From an uncultured Ruminococcus sp. (GTDB lineage Bacteria > Bacillota > Clostridia > Oscillospirales > Acutalibacteraceae), in the NCBI GenBank assembly GCA_937892835.1, contig CALBHM010000433.1:1-13530 (forward strand): DNA of 13,530 nt, written 5' to 3'. Each line of letters starts with the position of its first letter. The stretch's first letter is position 1. The notes under the pieces are model-generated. The model was not told the origin of the DNA, did no database searches, and saw only the letters and a list, made by a program, of their open reading frames with translations. A program made the translations under genes and the position numbers. Of the stretch, positions 1 through 7,146 are shown in pieces.

Positions 1-1994
1 AATATCTGCGCAATCTGGACAAGCGCCGTGAAGAAATACGCTCATCAATCGAGGGTCAGGAAAAGCTGACGGATGAAATCTCCGCAGCACTCGATAAGGC
101 CGCAACCCTTGCCGAATTAGAGGACATCTACCGTCCGTTTAAGCCGAAGAGGAAAACAAGAGCTTCTGTCGCAAGAGAAAAGGGACTTGAACCGCTTGCA
201 CAGGCGATCTATCTTCAGACGGTGAACAGTCCGTCTGCCATTGAGCTTGCAAAGGAATACATAAACGAAGAAAAAGAGGTCAACACCGCCGAGGATGCCC
301 TTCAAGGTGCAATGGATATCATAGCCGAGGATATTTCCGATATGGCGGATATCCGCCGCAGACTTAAAAACCTGCTCAACGTTGTCGGCATTGTCAACGT
401 AAAGGCAAGTAATGCCGAGGCTAAGAGCGTTTATGAGCAATATTACGACTACTCCGAGCCTGTCAGCAAAATTGCCGACCACAGAATCCTTGCAATTAAC
501 CGTGGTGAAAACGAAGGCTTTCTCAAGGTCAGCCTTGAGCTTGACAGAGTTAAGGCGTTGAATGTTATCGCTTCCGAAACGCTCAATGACAAAGGTTCGC
601 CATGCACCGATACGGTTCGTGATGCAGGCGTCGACGCATACGACAGACTGATTTTCCCGTCGGTTGAACGTGAGATTCGCTCTGCATTGACAGAGAGAGC
701 CGACGCATCGGCAATCAAAAATTTCTCGCTTAATTTAAAAGAGCTTTTGCTCCAGCCGCCCGTTAAGGGCAAGGTTGCACTCGGACTTGACCCCGGCTAC
801 AGAACAGGCTGTAAGGTCGCAGTCGTTGACGCAACCGGACGTGTGCTTGATACAGGAGTTGCTTACATCACACACTCCGCCGCTCAGCAGGCGCAGGCAA
901 AAACTCTTATCAAAAATTTAATCAAAAAATACGGCGTGCAAATCATTGCAATAGGCAACGGAACGGCATCCAAAGAAACGGAAATCTTCACTGCCGAGCT
1001 TCTCAAGGAGCTTGACACCGACACGGCCTACATGGTTGTCAGCGAAGCCGGCGCATCGGTCTATTCCGCTTCAAAGCTTGCCGCCGAGGAATTCCCTCAG
1101 TACGATGTTTCGCTGAGAAGTGCGGTTTCCATAGCTCGTCGCTTGCAGGACCCGCTCGCAGAGCTGGTTAAAATCGACCCCAAGGCAATCGGCGTAGGCC
1201 AGTATCAGCATGACATGCCCAAGAAAGAGCTTGACAGCGCACTCAACGGCGTTGTCGAGGACGCAGTTAACAGCGTCGGCATTGACCTCAACACCGCTTC
1301 GCCGTCACTTTTGGCAAGGGTTTCGGGAATCAACTCGACCGTTGCAAAAAATATTGTCGCTTACCGTGAAGAAAACGGCGAATTTACGTCACGCTCCCAG
1401 CTTAAAAAAGTACCAAAGCTCGGCGCAAAAGCGTTTGAGCAGTGCGCAGGCTTCATGCGAGTACCCGAGAGCAAAAATATGCTTGATAATACGGGCGTTC
1501 ACCCTGAAAGCTACACCGCAGCAAAGGCCTTGCTTGAAATCTGCGGCTACACGGTCAATGATGCCGCAAAAAATAAAATCGGCGACCTCAACGAAAAAAT
1601 TGCCGCTCTCGGCGAAGAAAAGGTTGCCGAAAAAATCGGTGTAGGCGTTCCGACAATGCAAGATATCGTTAAGGAACTTATGCGTCCCGGACGTGATCCA
1701 CGTGATGAGCTTCCTCCGCCGATGCTTCGCACCGACGTTATGGACATGAAGGATCTCAAGCCCGGCATGGAGCTTAAGGGCACGGTCAGAAATGTTATCG
1801 ACTTCGGCGCATTCGTTGATATCGGCGTTCATCAGGACGGACTTGTTCATGTTTCGCAGATCACGAACCGCTATATAAAGCACCCCTCAGATGTGCTCAA
1901 GGTCGGACAGATCGTCACGGTTTGGGTACTCGACGTTAATATTGAAAAGAAAAGAATTTCACTCACAATGAAGAAGCCCAAGGACATTGAATAA
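1..1994 (+). CDS. tex: Tex-family RNA-binding transcription accessory protein, 5' end missing
   Basis: The reading frame is open from position 3 without a start, so the N-terminus lies outside the window; 663 residues are visible, and with full Tex proteins around 720-775 residues roughly 55-110 are missing. The start region reads through a helical Tex-N segment (LEDIYRPFKPKRKTRA, about 116-165). A YqgF/RNase H-like domain begins near 771 (LGLDPGYRTGCKVAVVD). Helix-hairpin-helix motifs follow at about 1280-1460 (SPSLLARVSGINSTVAKNIV), and a C-terminal S1 RNA-binding domain lies at about 1750-1970 (GTVRNVIDFGAFVDIG, QDGLVHVSQI). Family knowledge: Tex is a cytoplasmic nucleic-acid-binding protein that affects transcription and tolerance to stress or toxin expression; its exact role is still loosely defined. 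The stop overlaps the next start by one base (TAATG), indicating translational coupling. The GTG at 222 is internal and not the real start. Confidence 0.96.
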   Translation, partial: YLRNLDKRREEIRSSIEGQEKLTDEISAALDKAATLAELEDIYRPFKPKRKTRASVAREKGLEPLAQAIYLQTVNSPSAIELAKEYINEEKEVNTAEDALQGAMDIIAEDISDMADIRRRLKNLLNVVGIVNVKASNAEAKSVYEQYYDYSEPVSKIADHRILAINRGENEGFLKVSLELDRVKALNVIASETLNDKGSPCTDTVRDAGVDAYDRLIFPSVEREIRSALTERADASAIKNFSLNLKELLLQPPVKGKVALGLDPGYRTGCKVAVVDATGRVLDTGVAYITHSAAQQAQAKTLIKNLIKKYGVQIIAIGNGTASKETEIFTAELLKELDTDTAYMVVSEAGASVYSASKLAAEEFPQYDVSLRSAVSIARRLQDPLAELVKIDPKAIGVGQYQHDMPKKELDSALNGVVEDAVNSVGIDLNTASPSLLARVSGINSTVAKNIVAYREENGEFTSRSQLKKVPKLGAKAFEQCAGFMRVPESKNMLDNTGVHPESYTAAKALLEICGYTVNDAAKNKIGDLNEKIAALGEEKVAEKIGVGVPTMQDIVKELMRPGRDPRDELPPPMLRTDVMDMKDLKPGMELKGTVRNVIDFGAFVDIGVHQDGLVHVSQITNRYIKHPSDVLKVGQIVTVWVLDVNIEKKRISLTMKKPKDIE

Positions 1995-3214
1995 TGAATA
2001 AACTCGACAGCAAAAACTCAAAAAAGCTTATATATCTTTGCTCGCTGGCATATTTCGTCAGCTACCTTACCCGAATAAATTTTGCTGCTGTAATTGCAGC
2101 GATAATAGCCGACGGCTACATTGAAAAAGCGGCGGCCGGAGCAGTCACCACCGTAGGCTTCATCACATACGGCGTAGGTCAGCTCGTCAGCGGCAAGCTC
2201 GGCGACCGTTTTGATCCCAAGAAGCTGATGACTCTCGGCTTTTTCACAACGGCGGCAATGAATTTGCTCATTCCGTTTGTCAGGGGAGCAGTTCCGATGT
2301 GCCTTGTTTGGGGCGTAAACGGATTGGCACAGTCGCTCATGTGGCCGCCGATGCTTAAAATAATGAAAACGGCAATGAACGAGAATGATTTCAACAAAGG
2401 CTGCGTTCAGACCAACCTCGGCAGTACTGTTGCAACGGTTCTAATCTACCTTATCTCACCCATTGTAATCTCCGCATGGAGCTGGAAGGGCGTATTCTTC
2501 ATTGCAACTGTCTGCGGAATCGCAATGGCAATAACATGGTACGCTGTGCTGACAAGAATCGAACGCTCGGCGGATATTAAATATATTCTAAAAAAATCTT
2601 TGGATAAGAGAAGCAAAAAGCACAGTACGGCTATGCCGATAGTTCTCCTTATCTTCACCCTTGCGGCGATATTCTTCCAAGGAATTCTCCGTGACGGTGT
2701 TACGACATGGCTTCCGACATATATCTATGAATCATTCGGACTGAGCAGTGAAAAATCCATTCTCACCAGTGCGGTTATCCCGATATTTTCATACATCAGC
2801 CTGCAAATCTGCTCAAGGCTCTATAACAAAACAGGCAGAAAGCCTTTCAAATGCGCATTTATGATTTTCGCCGTCGGTGCAGTTGCAGCAATAATTCTTG
2901 TCGCTTTCGGCGGTCGTTCCGTCATTCTGACAGCTGTTATGTGTGCCCTCATCGTCGGCTGTATGCACGGCGTTAACCTTGTGCTCATCAGCTTTATTCC
3001 CGGAATTTACGGCAACAACGAGAACGTTTCCGAGCTTTCGGGCACGCTTAATTTCATGACATATGTCGGTTCAGCGGCTTCGGCTTATGGCTTCGCCCTG
3101 CTTTCGGACAGCTTCGGATGGAACGGCACAATAATCAGCTGGGCTGTAATCGCCCTACTCGGCTCGGCGGCAGTCGGAATCTGCAAAATAATTGATAAGG
3201 AACCTAAAAAATGA
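1994..3214 (+). CDS. MFS transporter, organophosphate:phosphate antiporter-like
   Basis: A 406-residue polytopic membrane protein with about 12 hydrophobic segments, the standard major-facilitator size. Seen: an N-terminal YLTRINFA segment at the end of TM1, the loop 2-3 signature GKLGDRFDPKKLM (DR plus basic residues), and NGLAQSLMWPPMLKIM after TM4, which resembles the NGxxQGxGWPP region of GlpT/UhpT/UhpC-type antiporters. A long basic central loop (KKSLDKRSKKHS) separates the two six-helix halves. Family knowledge: these proteins exchange sugar phosphates or glycerol 3-phosphate for inorganic phosphate, or act as sensors (UhpC). The substrate here is not deducible. The start overlaps the tex stop by one base; an AAGGA at 1980-1984 lies nine bases upstream. 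The gene ends in a 4-base overlap (ATGA) with the methyltransferase gene. Confident as MFS, moderate for the subfamily. Confidence 0.88.
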   Translation: MNKLDSKNSKKLIYLCSLAYFVSYLTRINFAAVIAAIIADGYIEKAAAGAVTTVGFITYGVGQLVSGKLGDRFDPKKLMTLGFFTTAAMNLLIPFVRGAVPMCLVWGVNGLAQSLMWPPMLKIMKTAMNENDFNKGCVQTNLGSTVATVLIYLISPIVISAWSWKGVFFIATVCGIAMAITWYAVLTRIERSADIKYILKKSLDKRSKKHSTAMPIVLLIFTLAAIFFQGILRDGVTTWLPTYIYESFGLSSEKSILTSAVIPIFSYISLQICSRLYNKTGRKPFKCAFMIFAVGAVAAIILVAFGGRSVILTAVMCALIVGCMHGVNLVLISFIPGIYGNNENVSELSGTLNFMTYVGSAASAYGFALLSDSFGWNGTIISWAVIALLGSAAVGICKIIDKEPKK

Positions 3215-4395
3215 ACGATAAAAAATCAAAGAAGGAACAAAAAATCAGCTTCTGTCCCGTCGCGGGAAAATGCGGCGGCTGCCAGCTGCAAAACATGACA
3301 TACGAACGTCAGCTCGGATTTAAGGAAGCAAAGGTAGTTAAGCTCCTCGGCAAATACTGCCATGTTGAAAAGATAATCGGCATGGAGCACCCATACCATT
3401 ACCGCAACAAGGTTCAGGCAGCCTTCGGTTCAACGAGGGGCGGCAAAATAATTTCCGGAGTTTATCAGTCCAAATCGCACAGAATAGTCTGCGTTGACCG
3501 CTGCCGAATCGAGGACAGAAAAGCCGATGAAATCATCGTGACTATCCGTTCGATGATGCCGAAATACCGCATGACAGCTTACAATGAGGACAGGGTTACA
3601 GGATTTCTGCGTCATGTCCTCGTTAAACGAGGCTTCAAGAGCGGTGAAATTATGGTTGTGCTTGTCACAGGAACTGTCGTTTTCCCCGGCAAGAACGCTT
3701 TTATAAAGGAACTGCTTGAAATCCACCCCGAGATTACGACTATCGTTCAGAATATCAACAATTCCGACACAAGCATGGTTCTCGGCGAGACTGAAAAGGT
3801 ACTTTACGGCAAGGGGCATATCAAGGACTCGCTCTGCGGCAGTGTTTTCGGAATATCGCCGAAATCGTTCTACCAAATCAACCCCATTCAGACCGAAAAA
3901 CTCTACAACAAGGCAATGGAGTTTGCAAATCTCACCGGCAAAGAGACCGTTATCGACGCTTACTGCGGCATCGGTACAATAGGAATTGTCGCCGCTAAAA
4001 ACGCTAAGCAGGTCATTGGCGTTGAGGTCAACCGTGACGCAGTTCACGATGCGATTGCAAACGCCAAGCTCAATGATACGAAGAATATTAGATTCTATTG
4101 CGCCGACGCAGGCGAATTCATGGTCGACATGGCTTCAAGCGGCGAAAAAGCGGACGTTGTTTTCATGGATCCGCCGAGAGCCGGAAGCGATAAGGCATTT
4201 CTTTCCTCTGTCGTCACGCTCGGCCCGAAGAAAATTGTCTACATCTCCTGCAATCCCGAAACACAGGCAAGAGACCTCGCTTTTCTCACCCGCAACGGCT
4301 ATAAGGTCAAAAAAATTCAGCCCGTCGACATGTTCCCCCATACTGCACATGTAGAAACTGTTGCGTTATTGGTCAGGAACATATCAGCTAAATAA
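3211..4395 (+). CDS. rlmD: 23S rRNA (uracil-5-)-methyltransferase, RlmD/RumA type
   Basis: The enzyme transfers a methyl group from S-adenosylmethionine to C5 of a uridine in 23S rRNA (U1939 in E. coli numbering, or U747 and U1939 in RlmCD-type Gram-positive enzymes). The 394-residue protein shows an iron-sulfur cluster motif at C15, C21, C24 with a later cysteine at C94 or C98, the SFYQINPIQTEKLY segment (219-232), a SAM-binding motif DAYCGIGTIG (249-258), DPPRAGSD (320-327), the nucleophile C347 in SCNPETQARDL, and the general base E382 in HTAHVET. The 35-residue spacing between C347 and E382 matches E. coli RumA (C389/E424). The N-terminus starts just before the Fe-S cysteines, so the TRAM RNA-binding domain usual in this family is absent. 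RBS AAGGAA at 3197-3202, eight bases before the ATG; the start overlaps the MFS stop. Last gene of the operon. Confidence 0.94.
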   Translation: MNDKKSKKEQKISFCPVAGKCGGCQLQNMTYERQLGFKEAKVVKLLGKYCHVEKIIGMEHPYHYRNKVQAAFGSTRGGKIISGVYQSKSHRIVCVDRCRIEDRKADEIIVTIRSMMPKYRMTAYNEDRVTGFLRHVLVKRGFKSGEIMVVLVTGTVVFPGKNAFIKELLEIHPEITTIVQNINNSDTSMVLGETEKVLYGKGHIKDSLCGSVFGISPKSFYQINPIQTEKLYNKAMEFANLTGKETVIDAYCGIGTIGIVAAKNAKQVIGVEVNRDAVHDAIANAKLNDTKNIRFYCADAGEFMVDMASSGEKADVVFMDPPRAGSDKAFLSSVVTLGPKKIVYISCNPETQARDLAFLTRNGYKVKKIQPVDMFPHTAHVETVALLVRNISAK

Positions 4396-4490
4396 AATGT
4401 TGTTATAGAGGTTAGAACGGAAAAACCTGATTAAAACTCAATGCAATTAACGCCTTCGATGATTGTTCCGAATCAACACAAATAATCACA

Positions 4491-4530
4491 TAAACCCGAC
4501 CGCTCGCAAATGAGTTGTCGGGTTTATTTT
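4491..4530 (+). terminator. Rho-independent terminator of the tex-MFS-rlmD operon
   Basis: A perfect 10-base stem, TAAACCCGAC (4491-4500) with GTCGGGTTTA (4517-4526), can be extended inside by a short GCTC/GAGT stem (4502-4505 with 4512-4515, one G-U) around a GCAAAT loop. TTTTC follows. It lies about 95 bases after the rlmD stop; the stretch 4396-4490 between them holds nothing else recognisable. Confidence 0.75.
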
Positions 4531-4549
4531 CTCGCATAAATGCACCAAA

Positions 4550-4590
4550 GCAAATCTCCGCAGATTGCTCCACGGAGATTGCGTTTTATT
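4550..4590. terminator. Hairpin between convergent genes, probably bidirectional terminator
   Basis: AATCTCCG (4553-4560) pairs perfectly with CGGAGATT (4573-4580). Two further pairs form across a one-base bulge (GC at 4550-4551 with GC at 4581-4582). On the plus strand GTTTTATT follows the stem; on the minus strand the stem comes just after the stop of the surface-protein gene and is followed by TTTGG, a weaker tail. It therefore most likely ends the minus-strand gene and backs up the operon terminator. Confidence 0.6.
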
Positions 4591-4593
4591 AAA

Positions 4594-6297
4594 TTAGTAC
4601 CAAATCCAGCCGAAGAGGACAATCATAATTATCCACTGAATAGTGCTATATTTAACGTTCACTTTACATTCGGCGGTTGTAACCTTGCCGTATTCATCGG
4701 TAACGGTGCAGTTTATTTTTGCCGAGCCGGTTTTAACTGCGAAATAATTTCCGTCGGCGTCAACGATAACGCATTTGGGGTCGGAGGATTTATACTCGAC
4801 CTTGTAGCCTACATTATCGAGATTGGTAATTTTCGACTCAAGCTGTCCTGACTTTTTATAGTTCGTCTCAATATTATTGAGCTTCACGGATATAGATTTG
4901 AGCTTGCCGACACTTTCGGTTTCAAAAGCGTCGCAATTCTTGCAATAACGTGTTTTCACTCCGTCGGAAATTGTTGTCGGAGCGGTTGTAATCTTCCATT
5001 CTCCGAACACATGTGCAGATTTATCAACATCTCTTGTTTGCGTCACATTGCAGCGAGTGCAGTATCTTGTTTCAACGCCGATTTCTGTGCAGGTTGCCGG
5101 CGTTGTATGCTTCCATTCTCCAAAATTATGACCAAGGGCATTGGTATAGTTATCAACATAGCTGTCATTGCATTTTGTACAGGTGTAAGTTGTATATCCC
5201 TGCTCCGTGCATGTGGGTTCAGTTACAACAGCTTTGTAATCGTGAACATCACAAGCTGTAGATAAGGTCAAATTTAAAGCTGGAACGATACCCTCTGTAG
5301 TAACCTGAACACAGTAGTAGGCGTCGGTCGCCCAGCCACCACTATCAACTTCTGTAGCATAGTAGGACTTAGATGGTGAGCGTAGCCAACACCAAGAGTT
5401 TCCACTGTCGTCTCTCGAGCTAGTGCTAAACGATAAGCCCTGGCACTTTGCATAGTCTGTTCCCTTTCTACGTCTTGCGGTATCGTTTGAATTGGCAGAA
5501 CTAAATCCATAGCTTCTGTTCGAAGCCTCGTCATATGAAAGTAGTGTAATTTTGTCCGATGTGGAATTGCTGTCGTATTTACTGTCATATGTACTCTTAT
5601 TCTCTCTTGTAAGCTCTTTTATTCTGTCCTGCTGCATTTCACTGAATGCAGTGTTATAAAATTCATTGTTCAGCCATGCTCTCAGGCTGCTGTTTTCCCA
5701 GTTGCTTGCAAAATGCGTTTTATTGCTGTCACCCCAGTATTCGTAATCAGCATAAAGAACAAAATTATTATAAGGCTGTGAATCTATTGCACTGTCGCAG
5801 ACAACCAACCCGCTGCTTGCATCAAGTACACGCCATTTCAGCGGCTCATAGTTAAAATAATATACATTGTTTATGTAATAACCGTTGAAATCCTGACATG
5901 AAGTTACTGTAGAAGACGTAGCCTCTGTACACCCCGGACGATATTGGTTTATTTTCACAGCACGGTATTTGCTGCCGCCGTAAGGAATGTCCTTATATAA
6001 CATCATATCCTTAACAGGCTTCATGTTACCGTCGCACCAATCACCTGTTCCGGCGTAGTAGTTGTAGTCTACCCAAGAAATGCTCGCTCCAGCTGATTCA
6101 ATCTTTGCGATAAGGTCACTGTCCTTAACCTCACTCTGTGGATAAGAGCCAAATTCGATTAAATCACCGACCTTGTACGACGATAAATCCATAGCCTTTG
6201 CTTTTGGTGCGAAATCAATTCCGCCCATCGGCGCAACGCCGATAAGCATAACCACAATCAAAAGCGTTGATAGAATTCTTTTCGCTGTTCTTTTCAT
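4594..6297 (-). CDS. Secreted/surface protein with DUF6273-like domain, CxxC modules and C-terminal hydrophobic tail
   Basis: A 567-residue exported protein of unknown function. Residues 1-36 form a signal peptide (basic MKRTAKR, hydrophobic core LLIVVMLIGV, then a small-residue AKA site). Residues about 40-345 resemble DUF6273: EPLKWRVLD (151-159), SLRAWLNNEFYNTAF (204-218), DKITLLSYDEA (248-258), SWCWLRSPS (301-309) and GIVPALNL (336-343). Three 40-residue modules follow at 361-480, two with an early Cys plus a CxxC pair, the third lacking the early Cys. About 466-547 looks like a bacterial Ig-like domain. The protein ends with an aromatic hydrophobic tail (STIQWIIMIVLFGWIWY, 551-567) without LPXTG. 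RBS AGGAGGA (4-8 bases before ATG) and a near-consensus promoter upstream support the start. Known of the family: DUF6273 occurs in Firmicutes cell-surface proteins and is thought to be a ligand- or carbohydrate-binding fold; any binding target here is inference. Confidence 0.85.
   Translation of the reverse strand: MKRTAKRILSTLLIVVMLIGVAPMGGIDFAPKAKAMDLSSYKVGDLIEFGSYPQSEVKDSDLIAKIESAGASISWVDYNYYAGTGDWCDGNMKPVKDMMLYKDIPYGGSKYRAVKINQYRPGCTEATSSTVTSCQDFNGYYINNVYYFNYEPLKWRVLDASSGLVVCDSAIDSQPYNNFVLYADYEYWGDSNKTHFASNWENSSLRAWLNNEFYNTAFSEMQQDRIKELTRENKSTYDSKYDSNSTSDKITLLSYDEASNRSYGFSSANSNDTARRRKGTDYAKCQGLSFSTSSRDDSGNSWCWLRSPSKSYYATEVDSGGWATDAYYCVQVTTEGIVPALNLTLSTACDVHDYKAVVTEPTCTEQGYTTYTCTKCNDSYVDNYTNALGHNFGEWKHTTPATCTEIGVETRYCTRCNVTQTRDVDKSAHVFGEWKITTAPTTISDGVKTRYCKNCDAFETESVGKLKSISVKLNNIETNYKKSGQLESKITNLDNVGYKVEYKSSDPKCVIVDADGNYFAVKTGSAKINCTVTDEYGKVTTAECKVNVKYSTIQWIIMIVLFGWIWY
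4933..5217 (-). repeat. Three tandem 40-residue CxxC modules inside the surface protein
   Basis: Modules begin at residues 361, 401 and 441, exactly 40 apart. Module 1 reads PTCTEQGYTTYTCTKC, module 2 ATCTEIGVETRYCTRC, module 3 TTISDGVKTRYCKNC. Each is followed by a linker, with FGEWK shared before modules 2 and 3. The first cysteine is lost in module 3. The arrangement suggests disulfide- or metal-stabilised extracellular spacer modules; the DNA copies have diverged. Confidence 0.85.
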
Positions 6298-6367
6298 TGC
6301 ATTTCCTCCTATTTTCGGAGCAGTTTTTCAGCACATTGTGCATGTTTATGCCCCGTTGTTCGGGAAT

Positions 6368-6396
6368 ATTTTACTGCAATAAATCTGTTTTGTCAA
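6368..6396 (-). promoter_or_regulatory. Sigma-A type promoter of the surface-protein gene
   Basis: On the minus strand TTGACA (6396-6391) is followed after exactly 17 bases by TAAAAT (6373-6368), one mismatch from consensus. Transcription should start near 6361, giving a 5' leader of about 64 bases that contains a small CCCG/CGGG hairpin and the AGGAGGA ribosome binding site. Confidence 0.8.
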
Positions 6397-6402
6397 TATA
6401 AT

Positions 6403-6458
6403 ATAACCTGAAGCAAATGCAAACATCTTTGAGGGATTAACTAGGATTTTCAGGTTAT
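6403..6458. repeat. 10-base inverted repeat between two divergent promoters
   Basis: ATAACCTGAA at 6403-6412 is the perfect reverse complement of TTCAGGTTAT at 6449-6458, with a 36-base gap. The arms sit 6 bases from the minus-strand -35 (6396) and 11 bases from the plus-strand -35 (6470). The position suggests paired operator sites for one regulator of both promoters; this is inference. Confidence 0.55.
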
Positions 6459-6469
6459 CCAAACGCTTG

Positions 6470-6498
6470 TTGACAATATTCTTATTTAGCTGTATAAT
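6470..6498 (+). promoter_or_regulatory. Consensus sigma-A promoter of the 154-residue membrane protein gene
   Basis: TTGACA (6470-6475), 17-base spacer, TATAAT (6493-6498): a perfect match to both hexamers. Transcription should start near 6505, leaving an 80-base leader before the ATG at 6585. Confidence 0.85.
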
Positions 6499-6552
6499 TC
6501 ACCTTACTAATGAAAATCGTGTCGAATTTATTGCATTGTTGACGAGGGTAAA

Positions 6553-6573
6553 ATGATACGGCTGTTCATGTAA
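6553..6573 (+). CDS. Possible six-codon leader minigene
   Basis: ATG at 6553 encodes MIRLFM then TAA. It has the best ribosome binding site of this leader, GAGGG at 6544-6548, four to five bases upstream. The following gene at 6585 has none, is in another frame, and begins 11 bases after this stop, so translation could reach it by termination and re-initiation. The peptide itself resembles nothing I know and the SD/ATG pair may be chance. Confidence 0.2.
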   Translation: MIRLFM

Positions 6574-6584
6574 ATACAAAAAAC

Positions 6585-7049
6585 ATGTCGAAAAAAGCAC
6601 AAGCATGGATATGTATTATTATTGGTCTGATTGTCGGAACAGTGTTTACATTCGGTATGCAATATTGGAACTCGTCTATTACAAAAGAGAATGCAGTATA
6701 TACCGAAGCAGTTTTTTCTTCTTATAAAGAAAGCTACAAATGCGGCAAGGTTAATGAAATGATCTTACATTTCGAAAATCATGATTATTTAATCATTGAC
6801 AGTAACTGTTGCAGTCAAGAAGTGGTTAATGAAATTCATTCCTTAAACCGTGGATCGATTCTGAAAATATACTATCACCCCGGTAGCAACAAAATCATGG
6901 AGATGACCTGCAACAGCAAAACAATTCTTCAATTTGGCGACTCTTTCTCCAAACTTTCACAAGACAGGCAGGCTTTCACGGCACTTGGAATTATCATGTA
7001 TTGCGGAACGGTTTATGGCATAATCCTGCTTATACGAGAAAGAAAATAA
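6585..7049 (+). CDS. Small two-pass membrane protein of unknown function
   Basis: A 154-residue protein I do not recognise. A transmembrane segment spans about residues 8-25 (after basic SKKAQAW) and a second about 133-149, followed by basic RERK, so both ends are predicted cytoplasmic with a ~105-residue loop outside. The loop holds four cysteines (C42 and C108 near its edges and an adjacent CC pair) and ends in a strand-rich part (GSILKIYYHPGSNKIMEM). The topology and that segment are reminiscent of DUF3592-type proteins, but the match is weak. The promoter at 6470-6498 is excellent, yet no Shine-Dalgarno precedes the ATG and no alternative ATG/GTG/TTG lies in frame before an upstream stop at 6549. 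Codons are visibly richer in A/T than in the neighbouring operons. No clear terminator follows. Confidence 0.7.
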   Translation: MSKKAQAWICIIIGLIVGTVFTFGMQYWNSSITKENAVYTEAVFSSYKESYKCGKVNEMILHFENHDYLIIDSNCCSQEVVNEIHSLNRGSILKIYYHPGSNKIMEMTCNSKTILQFGDSFSKLSQDRQAFTALGIIMYCGTVYGIILLIRERK

Positions 7050-7091
7050 TAATTATTTCTTTTAAAAAATCACTAAAATTCTTTTTTGCTC

Positions 7092-7119
7092 TTGATTTAA
7101 TTTCATAATAGTATATAAT
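7092..7119 (+). promoter_or_regulatory. Promoter of the 206-residue acidic membrane protein gene
   Basis: TTGATT (7092-7097), 16-base spacer, TATAAT (7114-7119). The -10 is perfect, the -35 matches four of six. Transcription would start near 7126, only about 20 bases before the ATG at 7147. Confidence 0.6.
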
Positions 7120-7146
7120 TAAACTACAACTATTTGGAGGTTTGTT

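Noticed and set aside
3430..4047. Minus-strand ORF of 205 codons opposite rlmD
   Set aside because: Mirror of a conserved methyltransferase gene; composition-driven open frame.
4540..4851. Plus-strand 103-codon ORF
   Set aside because: Antisense to the C-terminal part of the surface protein and starting within the terminator hairpin.
4933..5217. CxxC modules read as DNA-binding zinc fingers
   Set aside because: The protein has a signal peptide and lies outside the cell; structural spacer modules are more likely.
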